NCBI GenBank assembly: GCA_000733355.1
Contig: JNVV01000002.1
Span: 1,839,590-1,903,589 of the forward strand
Direction: 5' to 3'
Source of the DNA: Falciphora oryzae
Taxonomy: Eukaryota; Ascomycota; Sordariomycetes; Magnaporthales; Magnaporthaceae
DNA: 64,000 bases
How positions within the stretch are numbered: the first letter of the stretch is position 1; each line of letters opens with the position of its first letter. Of this stretch, positions 23,901 through 35,053 are shown piece by piece. The notes under the pieces are model-generated. The model made no database searches, was not told the origin of the DNA, and saw only the letters and a list, made by a program, of their open reading frames with translations. The translations under genes and the position numbers were made by a program.

Positions 23901-23999
23901 GCCGTCACCGTCGAGCTGTTCCAGAAGGTCGAGGTCCGGATCACGGACCAGAAGGACGAGACGACGGGCAAGCGCGGTGTCAGGATGGAGCTGATTTGA
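20940..23999 (+). CDS. dis3: Exosome exoribonuclease Dis3/Rrp44
   Basis: Catalytic subunit of the RNA exosome, a 3'-5' exoribonuclease with a PIN endonuclease. The N-terminal CR3 cysteine motif is present (Cys46, Cys51, Cys54). PIN acidic residues are intact: VPDTN, LEEVRN, NDRNDRA and LLSDDKGN. Cold-shock domains follow, then the RNB catalytic block with CSIDPIGCQDIDDALHA and YLVDKRIDMLPMLLG, and a C-terminal S1 domain near FGIEGLIRLRDL. The whole span is one open frame (1019 codons), but I infer an 87-nt intron at 21136-21222 (GTATGT donor, CAG acceptor). Relatives run directly from the CR3 region to a PFVLS-like segment there. Spliced length is 990 aa, close to the 1001 aa of yeast Dis3. 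ATG 20940 is the first in frame. The gene converges on the MAPKKK downstream. Confidence 0.95.
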   Translation: MASLKRSMCSDPLASSISSKVYVRSTRSGKVQKIVREVYLRQDIPCSSKLCSSCLVSAPRDASGNSMCLFFSCSLPFPPRHSDRASYRWLTRDAVSPFVLSERPAGTKEFPQGHYLVPDTNAFLTAMDLFEQSDAFCDVVVLQIVLEEVRNRSLPLYNRLVALTKSDEKHFYVFFNEFRLETHVARDPGESVNDRNDRAVRRAAAWYRDHLATAAGRSNKLPPAVVLLSDDKGNLSKAREEGIPACSLAEYVSGLKDGDRLMDLVPEAQDEEIVRQKPSEHLYPEYYTMSRMMTGVKGGLLHQGIFNVSPYNYLEGTVRVPAFTKPLLVLGRENINRAVDGDVVVVEVLPKDQWKVPSTRIIEEDAVTRNENAGGDEEEGGPRGDMVSEKERKALQEEVKRMQAKGAEAQAQPTAKVVGVIKRNWRQYVGHIDQTSVSQSATQGRKQETVFLIPMDKKVPKIRLRTRQVGELLGKRILVTMDAWDRDSRHPVGHFVRSLGELETKAAETEALLLEYDVQYRPFPKTVLDCLPKEGHDWRVPASTDDPGWRDREDLRPLLICSIDPIGCQDIDDALHARALPNGNFEVGVHIADVSHFVKSNNAMDTEASIRGTTVYLVDKRIDMLPMLLGTDLCSLKPYVERYAFSVLWEMTAEAEVVGVRFTKSVIKSREAFSYEQAQIRIDDASQTDELTEGIRTLLLLSKKLKQKRMDAGALSLSSPEVKVQMESETSDPIDIKAKVHLDTMSLVEEFMLLANISVAGKIYEASPQTAILRRHAAPPKTNFDELANQLRVKKGFELRVDSSRALADSLDACVEPADPFFNTLVRIMATRCMMSAEYFCSGTQAYPEFRHYGLASEIYTHFTSPIRRYADLVAHRQLAAAIGYEAVAPSVRSRGRLEAVCRNINVRHRNAQLAGRASVAYYVGQALRGKVAEEDGFVMKVFSNGFVVFVPRFGIEGLIRLRDLAEPEPEAEYDAETYILRTSGSRAVTVELFQKVEVRITDQKDETTGKRGVRMELI

Positions 24000-25026
24000 G
24001 CAGCGAAGCGGATTCAATAGCAATCGCTGGCACTGAATAATAGAATTCGCCGTTGGGAATACATGGCGCTTGTGGTACTGTAATCGGCGTTCTGCGCGGT
24101 TGGAAAATGGTGTGGCGAATGATATACAAAAAAAAAAAAAAAAAAAAAAAAAGGGGGGAAATTCATGAGGAGACCGGGTGGTGGACCAAGCACAGTTCTT
24201 TCATCGGAGGGTGTCATGTATTAAAAGATACGTAAAATAGAATCGACGAGGTGACCCGCCCTCTCCCGCCTCTGCCTCATATTCTCCCGCAAGCCATCCA
24301 TCTATCCATCCATCCATGACAATGGGCAACTTGGTAGTGGGAGGCGCCACTCCCCGCGCCTCGAGTAAGGTTCAAAAATTAAGTACCTGGTAAAGTAAAA
24401 TAGAGAGTAGGTATGCAGCAGAAGCCCGAGAAGAGTCGTGATATTCGTAAGGAAAAAAAAAAGGAAGGGGGCATTGAAAAATAAAGGGGAAGAATAGAAG
24501 ATGGCGGTGCACAGATACAAGACGCAAGCCCGCTTCACCTTTGAGGAAGCAGCCACGGAGGAGTAGGAAATGTAGGCAAGGTAGGGGGCGAATGTTGGGA
24601 AGACAAAAGAACCCCTAGAAGACACAAGGTGGAAGAAGAAAAAAAAAAAAAACCTGAAGTCCTCGAAACCCTTAAATCGACGCTGGTGCAGTCTTTTTTA
24701 TGACAGTTGTGTGTGTGTTACTACGGGCCAGCGTCTCGAAACCCCACGTGTCACATCTCTCCATGAGGACTTGGCCGAATAGGGAAATGTGCACGGGCAG
24801 AAGAGAGGATCCAGTCAACGGAGGAGCAATGACAAACCAAAAAGGCCATTTCGTAGACAGAGCGGCGGCGGCAGCCGGAGCTACGCAATAGGGTATAAGA
24901 GTAAGTACAGTCAGTGTGAAAAAGGGGACAGATGTAACATAACGTGGTGCCAAGAGGTATCAATAAGGGAGGAAGGAGAAAAAGAGGAAAGAAAAAGCAA
25001 AACACGTAAGATCCCGTGCGACTCTT
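24000..25026. other. Convergent 3' intergenic region
   Basis: About 1 kb between the 3' ends of DIS3 (+) and the MAPKKK (-). It contains a poly-A tract (24128-24152) and AT-rich UTR-like sequence. No gene seen. Confidence 0.65.
24128..24152. repeat. Poly-A tract (A25)
   Basis: Uninterrupted A25 about 130 bp past the DIS3 stop, followed by a G run. Part of a window-wide set of long noncoding homopolymers. Confidence 0.85.
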
Positions 25027-28000
25027 TCAGTAGAAGCCGCCGTCGCCCGGCATGCTGCCACGACTCGAGGCCGAGGCCGGGTTCGGCGTGTTCTGGGCCG
25101 AGGACGAGCTCCCGTCGCTCGGGGTGGGCGGCTCGACGACGCGGTTGCGGATTGTCATAATCCAATCGTGGTGCAACAACTCCAGCGCGGTGGCGCGTTT
25201 CTTAGAGTCGCGGACGAAGCAGCGCTTGAGGAAGTCGATGCCCTGAGGGCTGAGCTGGTCCGGGGTGGGCAGCTGGGGCGGGTTGCCCTGGGCGATGTTG
25301 TACATAATGGCCCACTCGTTGTCCAGGTTGGCCCAGGGGCGGCGGCCCGTAGCCATTTCGAGGATGACGCAGCCGAGCGACCACACGTCGATGGCGCCAA
25401 AGTGGCCCGGGTTCTCGCCCTTGATCACCTCGGGCGACATGTACATGGGCGTGCCCGTCATGGACTTGTTGGGCTTGGTGGAGGCCAGGTCCTGGGCGGC
25501 CAGGGTGCGGCCCTGGCGCGCTATCACCTTGGCGGCGCCAAAGTCGACATACTTTATGATGCCGTTATGATCTAGCAGGATGTTTTCGGGCTTGATGTCG
25601 CGGTGGGCGATCTTAATCTCGTGCAGGTAGGCCAGGCCCTCGAGCAGCTGCAGCGCGTACACCATGATGACCTGTTCGTCTTCGATGCGTCCGTGCTCCA
25701 GCAGGTTGGCCAGCGAGCCGCCCGAGCAGAACTCCATGAAGATGTAGACGCGGTCGCGGTGCACCTCGATGCCGTAGTATGAGACTACGTTGGGGTGGTC
25801 GACCGACTCGAGCACCCGCATCTCGTCCTTGATCTGCGTCGCGATGGTCGGGATCAGCTTGGGGTCCTGCAACCTGATCTCCTTGACTGCCATGAGATGG
25901 CCCGTATCCAGGTTCATGGCAGCATAGACGTTGCCAAAGGTGCCACCGCCCACAAAGTGGCCCTGCTGCCAGCGCATCGTGAAATTGGTCGCCGTCGACG
26001 ACAGCAGCGCTAGCGACCGGTCTACCTCGTTGGACGCCTCGAGTACACGGCCCAGCGCCGATCGTTCGAGCGCGATCTCCTTCCGGCCCTCATCGATAGC
26101 GTCAAGCGCGCGCAGCCGGTGGCTCGTCACGAAGCGTGACGCCTCATCGTCGTCGAGCGTGTTGTGGTCGAGCCGCCGCATCTGCCCGACCATGGCCTCG
26201 AGCCGCAGCTTCTCTGCCTGCGCCGCCACCGTGGACCGGGCGCCCATGATGTCGAAGTGGGAGATCAACAACCGCATGCAACCACCCACGTTGCATCGCA
26301 GCCGGTCGTACTCGGCCTCGCCCAGCGCCAGGATGTGGCGGCCGCGCGTCATGACCATGGCAAACTCAAGGGCCAGCACAGCCCAGCGAAACGCTTTGCG
26401 ATCCGATGACTGGCAGTCTTCACAAATGAAGCTGACCCAGTCTAATGCTAGTTTGGCGAGCTTGAGGTTGTTCATCTGGCGGCGGTTGCTGTCGAGATAC
26501 AATAGCGAGCGCTGGCCGAACTCGGTGGCGAAGACGAAACACGTCTGGATCAACTCCTGATAGTGGAGACCTTTGGTGTTCTTGCGGATGATCTCTACGC
26601 TGTCCATAAATCTGTATGGAAGGAAATAGGACATGTTAACAGCATGTATAGGAAAAAAAAAAGATGTGGTTATTAGGGAAGGAGAGGAGTGCTCACGTGT
26701 TGCTCAGCTTGTACTGCACCTTGCGGATCTCCATCAGCCGGGCGTTAACCTTTGGGAGGTTGGACCGCTGTTCGATAAGCAGATCCAGGTGCGTGTCGAC
26801 GATGTCGAGGAAAGCCCGCTTGGCGTTGGCCAGGCGCATCTGCGAGCCGCCGGCGATGAGGCGCAAGTGGCCGGTCTTAAGCTCTACGGGCTCCTCGCGC
26901 ACGGATAGCTGAATCTTGGGCCCCCACCAGGCAGGGTCGCCCTCGGGTCGCATGACGAGAATGTAGGGGTTGGTCGGGTCGTCGACCAATTGCTCATAGG
27001 CCGTGGTACCGATCAGTGACTGTATCTCTTGCTCGCGGTCCGCTAGGGAGGGCGACGCGATGACAAGCAGGCCCTCGTGCTCAAGGCTGCCCGTGTAGAC
27101 CTGGAAGTGGCCCGTCTCCTGCAGGCGCGCAAAGAACTCCTGCATCTTGTCGGGCCGGAACGAGATGCTGAAGTCGGACGCGTTCTCATAGTTGTCGTTG
27201 AGCATTCGCGAGAAACGTTGCAACATGCGCTGACGCACGCGCACCGACTCGAGCACCTGTTTGTAGCGTTTGCTCATGTCGGAGACGGATTCCTTGGGCT
27301 TGCGTTGCAGCTCCTTTTCGAACGTGATGCTCAGCCTATTAAGCGTCTTGAAGGTCAGGGAGCTGAACTGCTCGGCCACCTCGATGTCGCCGCGGTACAG
27401 GTGGCTGGCGATCTCGTTGGCAAAGTCCCACTCCTGGAACAACAACTCGGCCTCCTTGAACGTGTTCTTGTTGCCGCCCAACTTCCAGTTAAGCATTTTA
27501 AAGTAGTACCTGAGCGCGTCGAGCACGACCTGGTCGAACGACTCGTCGATGCACGGCGGCAGCTCCCAGCCGGGTTGCGGCTGCGACACGGCGGCCGAGT
27601 CGAGCTTGGTGCGGATCGCCAGCTTGAGCAGGATGCGGAACTGCGAGATCATCTGGTCCTGCATCATGGGGTTCTGCTGCGCCGACTCCTTCATGCGTTT
27701 TGTGTAGGCCAGCCGCACCTTGATGATCTCCTCGATCAGGCGTGATGGAAAGCTGATGAGCGTGAGCAGCTCGTCCAGGTCGAGCGGCAGGTGCCGTTTC
27801 TTGAACACCTCATGGTTGAACAACAGCGTTTCGCGCGCCTTCTCGATGGTCGTCATGATGCCCCGGAGCATGCCGCGCCGCTTGCTCTTGCCCTCCTCTT
27901 CGACGTGGTCGTGCAGCGACCGGAGGCCCTCCTCTTTCATCAGTCGGTCCATGAAGGACGAGTCGTCGGCGAGGCCGCCGTGCAGGGTGCTGGGGGACTT

Positions 28001-29389
28001 ATCCCTAGCGCGCGAGAAGTCGAGCTCGTCGTTGCCCACCCACTGCTTGAGCACCGTCAGCTCCGTCTGGATGAGCTGGCTGACGTTGTGCCACGACACG
28101 ACCGCGTCGCACGCCTCCTGGAAGAGAACCGTGTTGGCCGACTTGTGCGCGGCTAGCAGCGCCGAGCGCGAGGGGTAGTGGCTCTCGATGTGCTCGATCT
28201 TGCGGATCACGTCGCGCACCTGCTGCACCGTCGACTTGCCGGCCTCGCTCTCGCCCGCGATCTGGAAGTCGATAACCTCGTCGATCAGCCGGTCCAGCGT
28301 GCCGCGCGCATCTTCTACCATGCGCCGTTGCACCGTCAGGTGGCGCCCGCACACACGCGCGCGTATGCCCATCCAGAGCTCCGCGCCGCGAGCCGACTTG
28401 CCGAGTTCCTGGCCTGTAGCCCCGATCAGTCGCTTCTTCTCCTGGCGCACCACATCGCCCGTTAGGACCGCCTCGAGCATGCCGTGCCACTCAAGCCGCT
28501 CGCGGTTTGTCGGGTTGCGCAGCTCTTCCTCGGTCGGTTGCGTATCGTCGTTGCCGTCAATTATGATGACGTTCTGATCGTACGTATCGTCAAAGGGCGC
28601 CTCAGACGACGGCGTCTCGCCCTCCGAGTCCGAGTCTGGGTACCCATCAGCGCCGCCGACGGGGAAGCCTGAGTATGGGACGAAGTAGTCGGCATCGCCT
28701 CCACTGTAGTCCTGCGCTCGCAGCCGCCGCACATACTCCTTCTCCTGCTGGCCGTACGCGCCGCGCTGCTTGGAGGCGGACCGGAGGTCGGATGTTGAGG
28801 TGTGGATGTAGGACGGGGCCTGCTGCGTTGGTTTCCGCGCGGGCTGGTATGTGTTTGAGGGTGTCCTGGCCGGCCCGGTCGGCCTTTGTGGTGGCCTCGG
28901 GGTGGCTGAGCCATTGGAATAGGTTGTGGCCATTGTGGATGTTGTGGACGTTGCCGCTCCTGTCACTCCTGTCGCTCCTGTCACTCCTGTCGCTCCTGTC
29001 GCTGCCGCTCCTGACGCTCCTGACGCTCCTGCCGCTCCTGCCGCTCCTGACACTCCTGACGCTCCTGACGCTCCTGACGCTGCCGCTCCTGCCGCTGCTG
29101 CGGCGGCGGCGGCATCTCCATTAGAGCCGCGGTGTCGACCGCCGCCGGAGCCGTTGGTGCCCAGAGAGGCCATGGAGCCCGAGTGGCTGGCGGCCTCGGC
29201 ATATCTGCCCAGCGAACCCAGCTCGTCTGGGGTCTCGGCTGGGTGATGCGACTCGATGGCTAGTTCGTTGGAGGAATTCGAGTTGTCCGAGTCGCTCGGG
29301 ATGGGCACTGGCATGAGCGGCCGCTCATCCTCGCCCTGGGAGAAGCGCACGGCGCGGGGGGATGTTTCGGCCGACGTGGTGTTAGGCAT
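25027..29389 (-). CDS. ssk2: HOG-pathway MAP kinase kinase kinase (Ssk2/Ssk22 type)
   Basis: Two exons (29389-26697 and 26611-25027) give 1425 aa. The 85-nt intron (GTGAGC donor, TACAG acceptor) keeps the frame across KLSNT/FMDS. The large N-terminal part carries the conserved Ssk2 regulatory region. The C-terminal kinase domain spans about residues 1111-1382, with P-loop GGGTFGNVY, Lys1141 in MAVKEI, HRDIKPEN (Asp1236), DFGAAK (Asp1254) and the activation segment GTPMYMSPEVIKG. In fungi this kinase receives the phosphorelay signal from the Ssk1 response regulator and phosphorylates the Pbs2 MAPKK for osmotic and fungicide responses in the cytoplasm. A Gly-Ala-Ser/Thr repeat of about 50 residues near the N-terminus comes from a 9-bp minisatellite. 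ATG 29389 is the only good start. Confidence 0.95.
28951..29105 (-). repeat. In-frame 9-bp minisatellite in the MAPKKK
   Basis: Repeats of a unit like CGCTCCTGA/T on the + strand, read on the minus strand as Gly-Ala-Ser and Gly-Ala/Val-Thr triplets (collagen-like periodicity). It lies wholly inside exon 1 of the kinase gene, in the N-terminal low-complexity region. Confidence 0.85.
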
Positions 29390-31132
29390 GGGGGGCGGCG
29401 GGCGACCCGGCGGCCGGGAGGAGGGGGCGGGGGGTCAAAGGCACCGGGCGGGCGACCGCGGTGAGGTGGGTACGCAGGGAGACGGTCGTCAAAGGACCCC
29501 CCCGGCTTATGAGATGCGGCAGACAGCTGCGTGCTAGAACATCGAGGGCAGGTGTGGTCTCGCCAGAGCTTCGAGAGAGATGTCAATCTCGGTGCTTGCC
29601 GGGAGGCGTCGTTGGTGCTCTGTCAGCTGCAAAAAAAAAAAAAAAAAAAAAAGAAAAGAAAAAAAAAAAGCCAGAATGAAGTTCTCTAGACAAAAATAGA
29701 CAAGAATGAGGGAGAAGAAAAAAGGCACCGGGAGGCACGACGTCTGGAGAGACAGTCAAGGGTGAAGAATGGAGCTCGGACGGCACAGGATGGAGCCTCC
29801 ACTCAGTGACAGCAGCCGCACGCAAATCGGCTGGTGGTGGGTTCCAGCTGTCGATCCTTTCGTCGTTTGAGTTCAGTGCTGGAGTGGACCCAGCCACTGA
29901 GCGTTGTTCCAGCGGGTCTTTCCTTCCGGCGCCATTGAATCCTCGCTAATGCCAAATTTTGGCGGGGCCTCGGGTGGAAAGCCGTCGAGGGCCGCGAACA
30001 GCATCAATTGATACTTTGACGTTTACTAGGTAGCTTTCCAATCTTGGGGGAGACTGCGCCCGACGAGATAGAGACTCCCTCGCTTTCGCTTTCTGTTGTC
30101 CGTCATTTTATAATTAACATCAATCCTTTCTCTTCTTCGCCTCTCTTTTCAACAAAAGATGCAAGAGGATATTTTCGTGTTTATTGAAAACTTGTGCAGG
30201 GGTTGTGTTCTCTTAGTCGATCGATCCCCTGACTTTCTGAGGATCGCAGTCGATATGGGCAATCGAGAAAAATCATGGCGCGCGGGTTGCAGCAGACATG
30301 CGCATCGCAGTAAAACCTGCTCCATGCACCTCTTTCTTTAGCCACACCTCTCAGGCCATGCTTCCTTCCCCTCAGCAGGCGAATTTACCACCAGGTCATC
30401 CTCCATTGCCACATCGTTTCATTTGCTCCTTCCATCTCTCGCTCGCACGGCTTTGCCATGCTTGGGAGAGCAAACATGTATGGGGTGGCGGCTCCTAGAA
30501 TTGGCTCCAGCCTGTGAGCCCGCAGTTAGCCCATCTAGCGCGTTCCACACGTGGCCGCCCATCTTATGATGCACAATAATACATTGAGCGATAAAACAAA
30601 ACCAGGAGGAGTGAAGTCTCCAGGCTGTCGAGTAAAAGCCAACCTACTCAGCACCTTCTCGGTCCCCAGTGGGTACCTCACCTCTCTCTCTACCTCAGCA
30701 CCAGAGCGTCTTCCGTGCTTCCATAACCTCTTTGGCAGTCCTAGCCTATCATGTTGAAGTGAGACTGGGACTTACCCAACGTGGCAAGAGGAGGAGGCAA
30801 TTGCGTGGCCTGGATTGGTGCACCAGAGCTGTCTGCCAACGTGGGGGCGCCACGCCTAGAAAGTGGAACTGTCGCGCGGAAGGGGTCTCGACGCGTTGAC
30901 GCCACTCTGGAATCCATCCACCGTGCACCAGACGCCAATTTGTGCCAGCCATTGCCCAGCCAAAAACGATGTCCATCCATGTCTCGTCCTGGGTGACCAT
31001 CCCGCTCGTATCCACACGCCCAAACAGTTGATGGAAACATAGAGTCGCCGGCAGTTGTTTTGAACGATGCATTGAATTCCGGCGACGACAGACTCGCCTT
31101 CTCACGGGCCCATCCTGTGGCCCATCTATAAT
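29390..31132. promoter_or_regulatory. Divergent promoter region of ssk2 and sld3
   Basis: About 1.7 kb between two divergently transcribed genes. It contains an A22 tract (29631-29652) and C/T-rich patches. An ACGCGT (MluI cell-cycle box type) sits at 30891-30896, about 237 bp upstream of the sld3 ATG. No gene is supported here. Confidence 0.55.
29631..29652. repeat. Poly-A tract (A22)
   Basis: Uninterrupted A22 about 240 bp upstream of the MAPKKK start, followed by further A-rich sequence. Confidence 0.85.
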
Positions 31133-34100
31133 ATGTCGCCCTCCTCCGACGCGTCACGCCCGCTGTCCCAGCCGAGGTCGGGCATCCTGACGCCCGCCTC
31201 GGACGGCTCCGTCAACCGGCTGTCCCCCCGAGGCCTCGGGAAGGCTTCGGCCGATAGTAGCACCGCCATCCCGGATCCAACCAAGCGGCCGGCTCGAACG
31301 CGTCCCGCACTGCCCATGGAGGAGCTGCTCAAAGCACCCATCGTCGTAAAGGTGCATTGCATTACCTACCTACCTTCCGACTTCTAGGGACTGACAGCGC
31401 CGGGTCTGTCTAACACTCTTGTCTCGTCCAGCCGCATCCGCCCAATGTCCTCGCAAAGCCCGTGACCCTGCAGCCGCTCATGCTGATCCCTCGAGAATGC
31501 TTGCCACTGGCGCATATCGACCTGGCCGACCCCCATGGCGAGCTCCCTCCCGTCCGATTCTTCGAGTCCCGCATCCGGATCATGGAACTCGAGGGCCGTC
31601 TTGGGTCTAACACGCTCATTGCCCGCTCCGAGTCTAGCCGCATCGCCTACGCCATCGAGCGTCACGACAACGGCTATTATGTTCTCTGCAAATTGGGTCC
31701 ATGGGTGGACATGGCCGAGCTTGCGCAGGATTCGACGGTTGCGTGCAGTGAACGTCTAAAATTCTCCAAGGCCCCGCCAGCCACCTCTGGCTGCTTCGAG
31801 CCACCTTTGGTCACTCCGCATATATACACCGAGTCGAAGCGCAAACGGCAGGCAATCGAGGACCTCCAGTCGCTCTGCAAAAAGCGACAAAGGTCGCAGT
31901 CGGTTACTAGCCTAGCAACACAGCATCCGCCGCCGCAGCGACCACAGCTGCAGCATCAGCCACAGCTTCCGCAATGCCACCTGCCCACGCCGGTCGACGA
32001 CGTTTCCCGGGACGACCAGCCGGTGGCCGGCCCTGCAACGGAACAACAACCTCAAACCTTCCCGTTCCAGGATGAGGCGCAGCTGCCGACGTCTGCACAG
32101 CAGACACCCAACGTTGTCTTGGATACCCAGCAGACCGCGGGAGACATCTTCAATCACATACGAGCCCAGTATTTGGAGACTCTTTATCACTCCATGGGAT
32201 CTTTGGCGTACTTTGCCAAGGGCCCTCTGTCACGCGCACGCGCAGCTTTCAACCTCAACTGCGACGGGAATCTTGACATGACGGACCTGGTCGGGTTTTT
32301 GAAGAGCCTCGTTTTGACGACCATACTTATTGACAAGAAATATCTGACTACGATCCCCGGTGTGGTTGAGCAGATGAAGCTGTCTGTAGAGAGCTCGGAT
32401 GAGGGGAGGGCAAACCGTCTCAAAAAGAGGCTCCCGAAGAAGACTAGGATAGGGAAAGACGGCCTCTATCCAAACGAAGACGAGGACGTGAGGAGATGGT
32501 GGGCCAGGACAAGGCCCGAGTTGAGGGATGAAGAGACGTCAGTCAACCCCCAGCAAGTGCGATATCACATTTCGTGCCTGCGGAGGAGAGAGACGCTCCT
32601 ACAGCTCATCTTGATCCTTGAAATCCTCTCGCTCGAGGGATCTCAGCAGATTGAGGACCCCGTCGACGTCCAGCTGCCAGGCCTCGAAGCAACATCATTC
32701 CAAGGCCCCGCCAAGTCGACTGATGGGAATAAGAAGAAGCGTAACAAGCACAATCTCCCCGTTCTCCTGGATGTGCACGCCGACAGGCTCTGCATCTGGG
32801 AATCGACAACGCTGGACGATGTCAAGGCGCTCGCCGAGTCCCAGTCAAGGACGGGTGAAGTGAGGAAGTCGGACAAACCCCTCGTGGATTTTTGTGTTGA
32901 CGTAATCCTCCCGTTGTCAGTGATCAACTCCACCATGCCTCGTACCTTTCTGTCCAGCCTCAACATCATGGTCTGCTCATGCTAACGATCCCACCCTCAG
33001 CTTCTCGTCTCGCCTTCCCGAACCATGCGACTTGCTGAACCGGAAATTAGGCGGCCCTGTGCTTAAGCCACCCCCAAAGCAGCGGCGAGAGAAGGGAGCA
33101 GAGAGCTCTTCTAAGCTACGGGCCAAGCCTGGTGCGCCCGCAAAGCGATCCGGGGCCAAGTCTGTCTCGTCGAGCAAATCGGCGAGAAGTCTTGAGCGTG
33201 TGCTTTCTAATGACAAGCTCAGGAGGAGTGTCTCACGAGGCCCGTCGGATGCTCTGGCTCATCTGAGACACGCAACCGTTTCCCACGTCCCAGGGCTGAA
33301 GCGGGAAGCCAGCGAAACAAGGGTTCTGAAGGACATCCCCTCGGCTGAGGCGAGCTCACTGAAGGATCACCCGGTCAATCCGCTGCTCTCCAGAAGCGCA
33401 AGTTTCACTACCGTTGAAGACGCCAGGGCGAAGAAGAAGGCACTGGTTGAGGCCGAACTTCAGGATGCCATCTCCGCGCTTAAGAAACCCAACCGAGTGC
33501 TCGCGGGCAAGGTCTTGGCTGAAGAGACAGAAAGGCGCCTCTTTGCAGGACCGACCTACGTTACAAGTCAGTATTATCTTGGGCGTGAATCCCCTTCCCA
33601 TCAACTCGTATATAAGTGCTGTGCTGACCAGGTGATTTATTGGCACCACAGAACCCAAGAAACTAGTGCCCAGTCCCATCAGCAACAAGGTGCAAGTCAA
33701 GGCAACGCCGGCAAACATCAGGTTCAAGAACGCGCTCGCGGACGACCCGCACCACGGACGTGGCTTCAACCTGTCCCGTGCGCACCAGGCACTAAAACCA
33801 GCCCCCATGGCTAGTCGCACTGCTGAGGCAGACTTGTCTGGCCTCACACATTCACCATGTGTCGCCAACACCCCACTGGCGAGCAAGACGTGGCAGACCT
33901 CGGACACGGTTCTAAAGGAGGGAGACACCATGGATTCTTGCGAGCGTGGCGACGACTGTGTTCTCACATCATCACCAATCCAAGCGAGGAAGCGGGCGGC
34001 GCGGCCGCAACCACCACAATGGGCGCAGCCTACGCCCAGTCGGGGCTTGCTGTTTCCGCCTGGCCAGGTCGACATGGTTCCCGCCTCTTCCGCGCAGCGG

Positions 34101-34391
34101 CCCCTGGACAATGATGAGGACCCTCTGTCTGCTAGGGTCAGGGGCAGCGGGAAGGCGGTGTCGAGGGCACATTCCCTGGCTGTGACGCCAGTGAAGCCGC
34201 GTCCGCGACCGACTGCTGCTCCCGCCGTCTCCGTGTCCAGCCTTGTCGTGGAGACGCCCCGGGCAAAAAAGACCATGGCAGCGGTGCTGCCATCAATCTC
34301 TGTGGCTGTGTCCCCACCAAAGGCAGTAAAGACGAAGACGATCTACCAGCAGCTGGGCTGGGATGACGATTATCCTGACGAGCTCTCATGA
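31133..34391 (+). CDS. sld3: DNA replication initiation factor Sld3
   Basis: Four exons (31133-31351, 31432-32915, 33001-33566, 33652-34391) give 1002 aa. The three introns are 80, 85 and 85 nt; the last two have GTCAGT donors and CTAAC/CTGAC branch points. The Sld3 family core starts near residue 320 (YLETLYHSMGSLAYFAKGP) and continues through LVGFLKSLVL, DGLYPNEDEDVRRWW and YHISCLRRRETLLQLILILE. Joining exons 2 and 3 yields LPFFSSRLPEPCD, the expected family sequence, which fixes that junction. Sld3 loads Cdc45 onto the Mcm helicase and, once CDK-phosphorylated, binds Dpb11 to fire origins. The tail has several SP/TP sites, such as SLAVTPVKPR, VETPRAKK and SPPK, plausible CDK targets. It ends IYQQLGWDDDYPDELS. 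The gene converges on trs65. Confidence 0.93.
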
Positions 34392-35053
34392 CGACGACGA
34401 TAACAACGACGACAACAACGATTCTAATGGACAACGGACACACGAAACGTGCTGATATAGAGGTGGCTGCTCATTCCGGCGCTTTGAATTGGGATGGATG
34501 TGTATAATATGGACAGGAAATCATTGGCTATTGGCTTGCATAACAGATGGCGTTTGGCTCTTGTAGGGCAATATTTCTTTTGCCGGCTCGCCTCGTTAGT
34601 CTCTTCGAGCATGATGTTCCGTTCGTCGGGTTCCCGCGGGGGGCGGGGGGCGGGTGACAAGGAGGTGGCGTTGGGCATGGCAGGAGGGGCTCGCATATGC
34701 ATTCGAATATCATCCAGCGTATCTTACACAACACTCGGCGATAACTATTCCCATTGACTCTATAGTCGCTCAACGCCTGAATAAGATGGTGCATTCTACA
34801 CCTGGACGACGTTTGGCCTTGGTGTTCCAGGATCTAGAATATCTGGGTATATCGCATGTGCAGTTCGACTGGAAACCACGGGAGCCGGACAGCGAGGGTA
34901 GGTAGGTACATGGAGCTAGATAGACACCTGCTCGGACAAGAAGGTGGCTATAAACATCAACAGCAGCTACCTCTACACACGCACCCTGCTCCTACTGAGA
35001 TTCCCGACATAGAGCACTCACCAGCGCGCCTCGTCGTCTCCCGCCGGAAAAGC
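34392..35053. other. Convergent 3' intergenic region
   Basis: 662 bp between the 3' ends of sld3 (+) and trs65 (-). Short frames only, with a GACGACGACGATAACAACG-like stretch just after the sld3 stop. No gene seen. Confidence 0.6.

Noticed and set aside
21921..24023. 700-codon open frame antisense to DIS3
   Set aside because: It mirrors the DIS3 codon pattern (G/C-ending codons remove antisense stops) and its translation shows no domain. DIS3 homology on the + strand is decisive.
34392..35053. Small + frame at 34494-34757 downstream of sld3
   Set aside because: No G/C-ending codon bias and lies in a 3' flank. Nothing recognisable in the translation.
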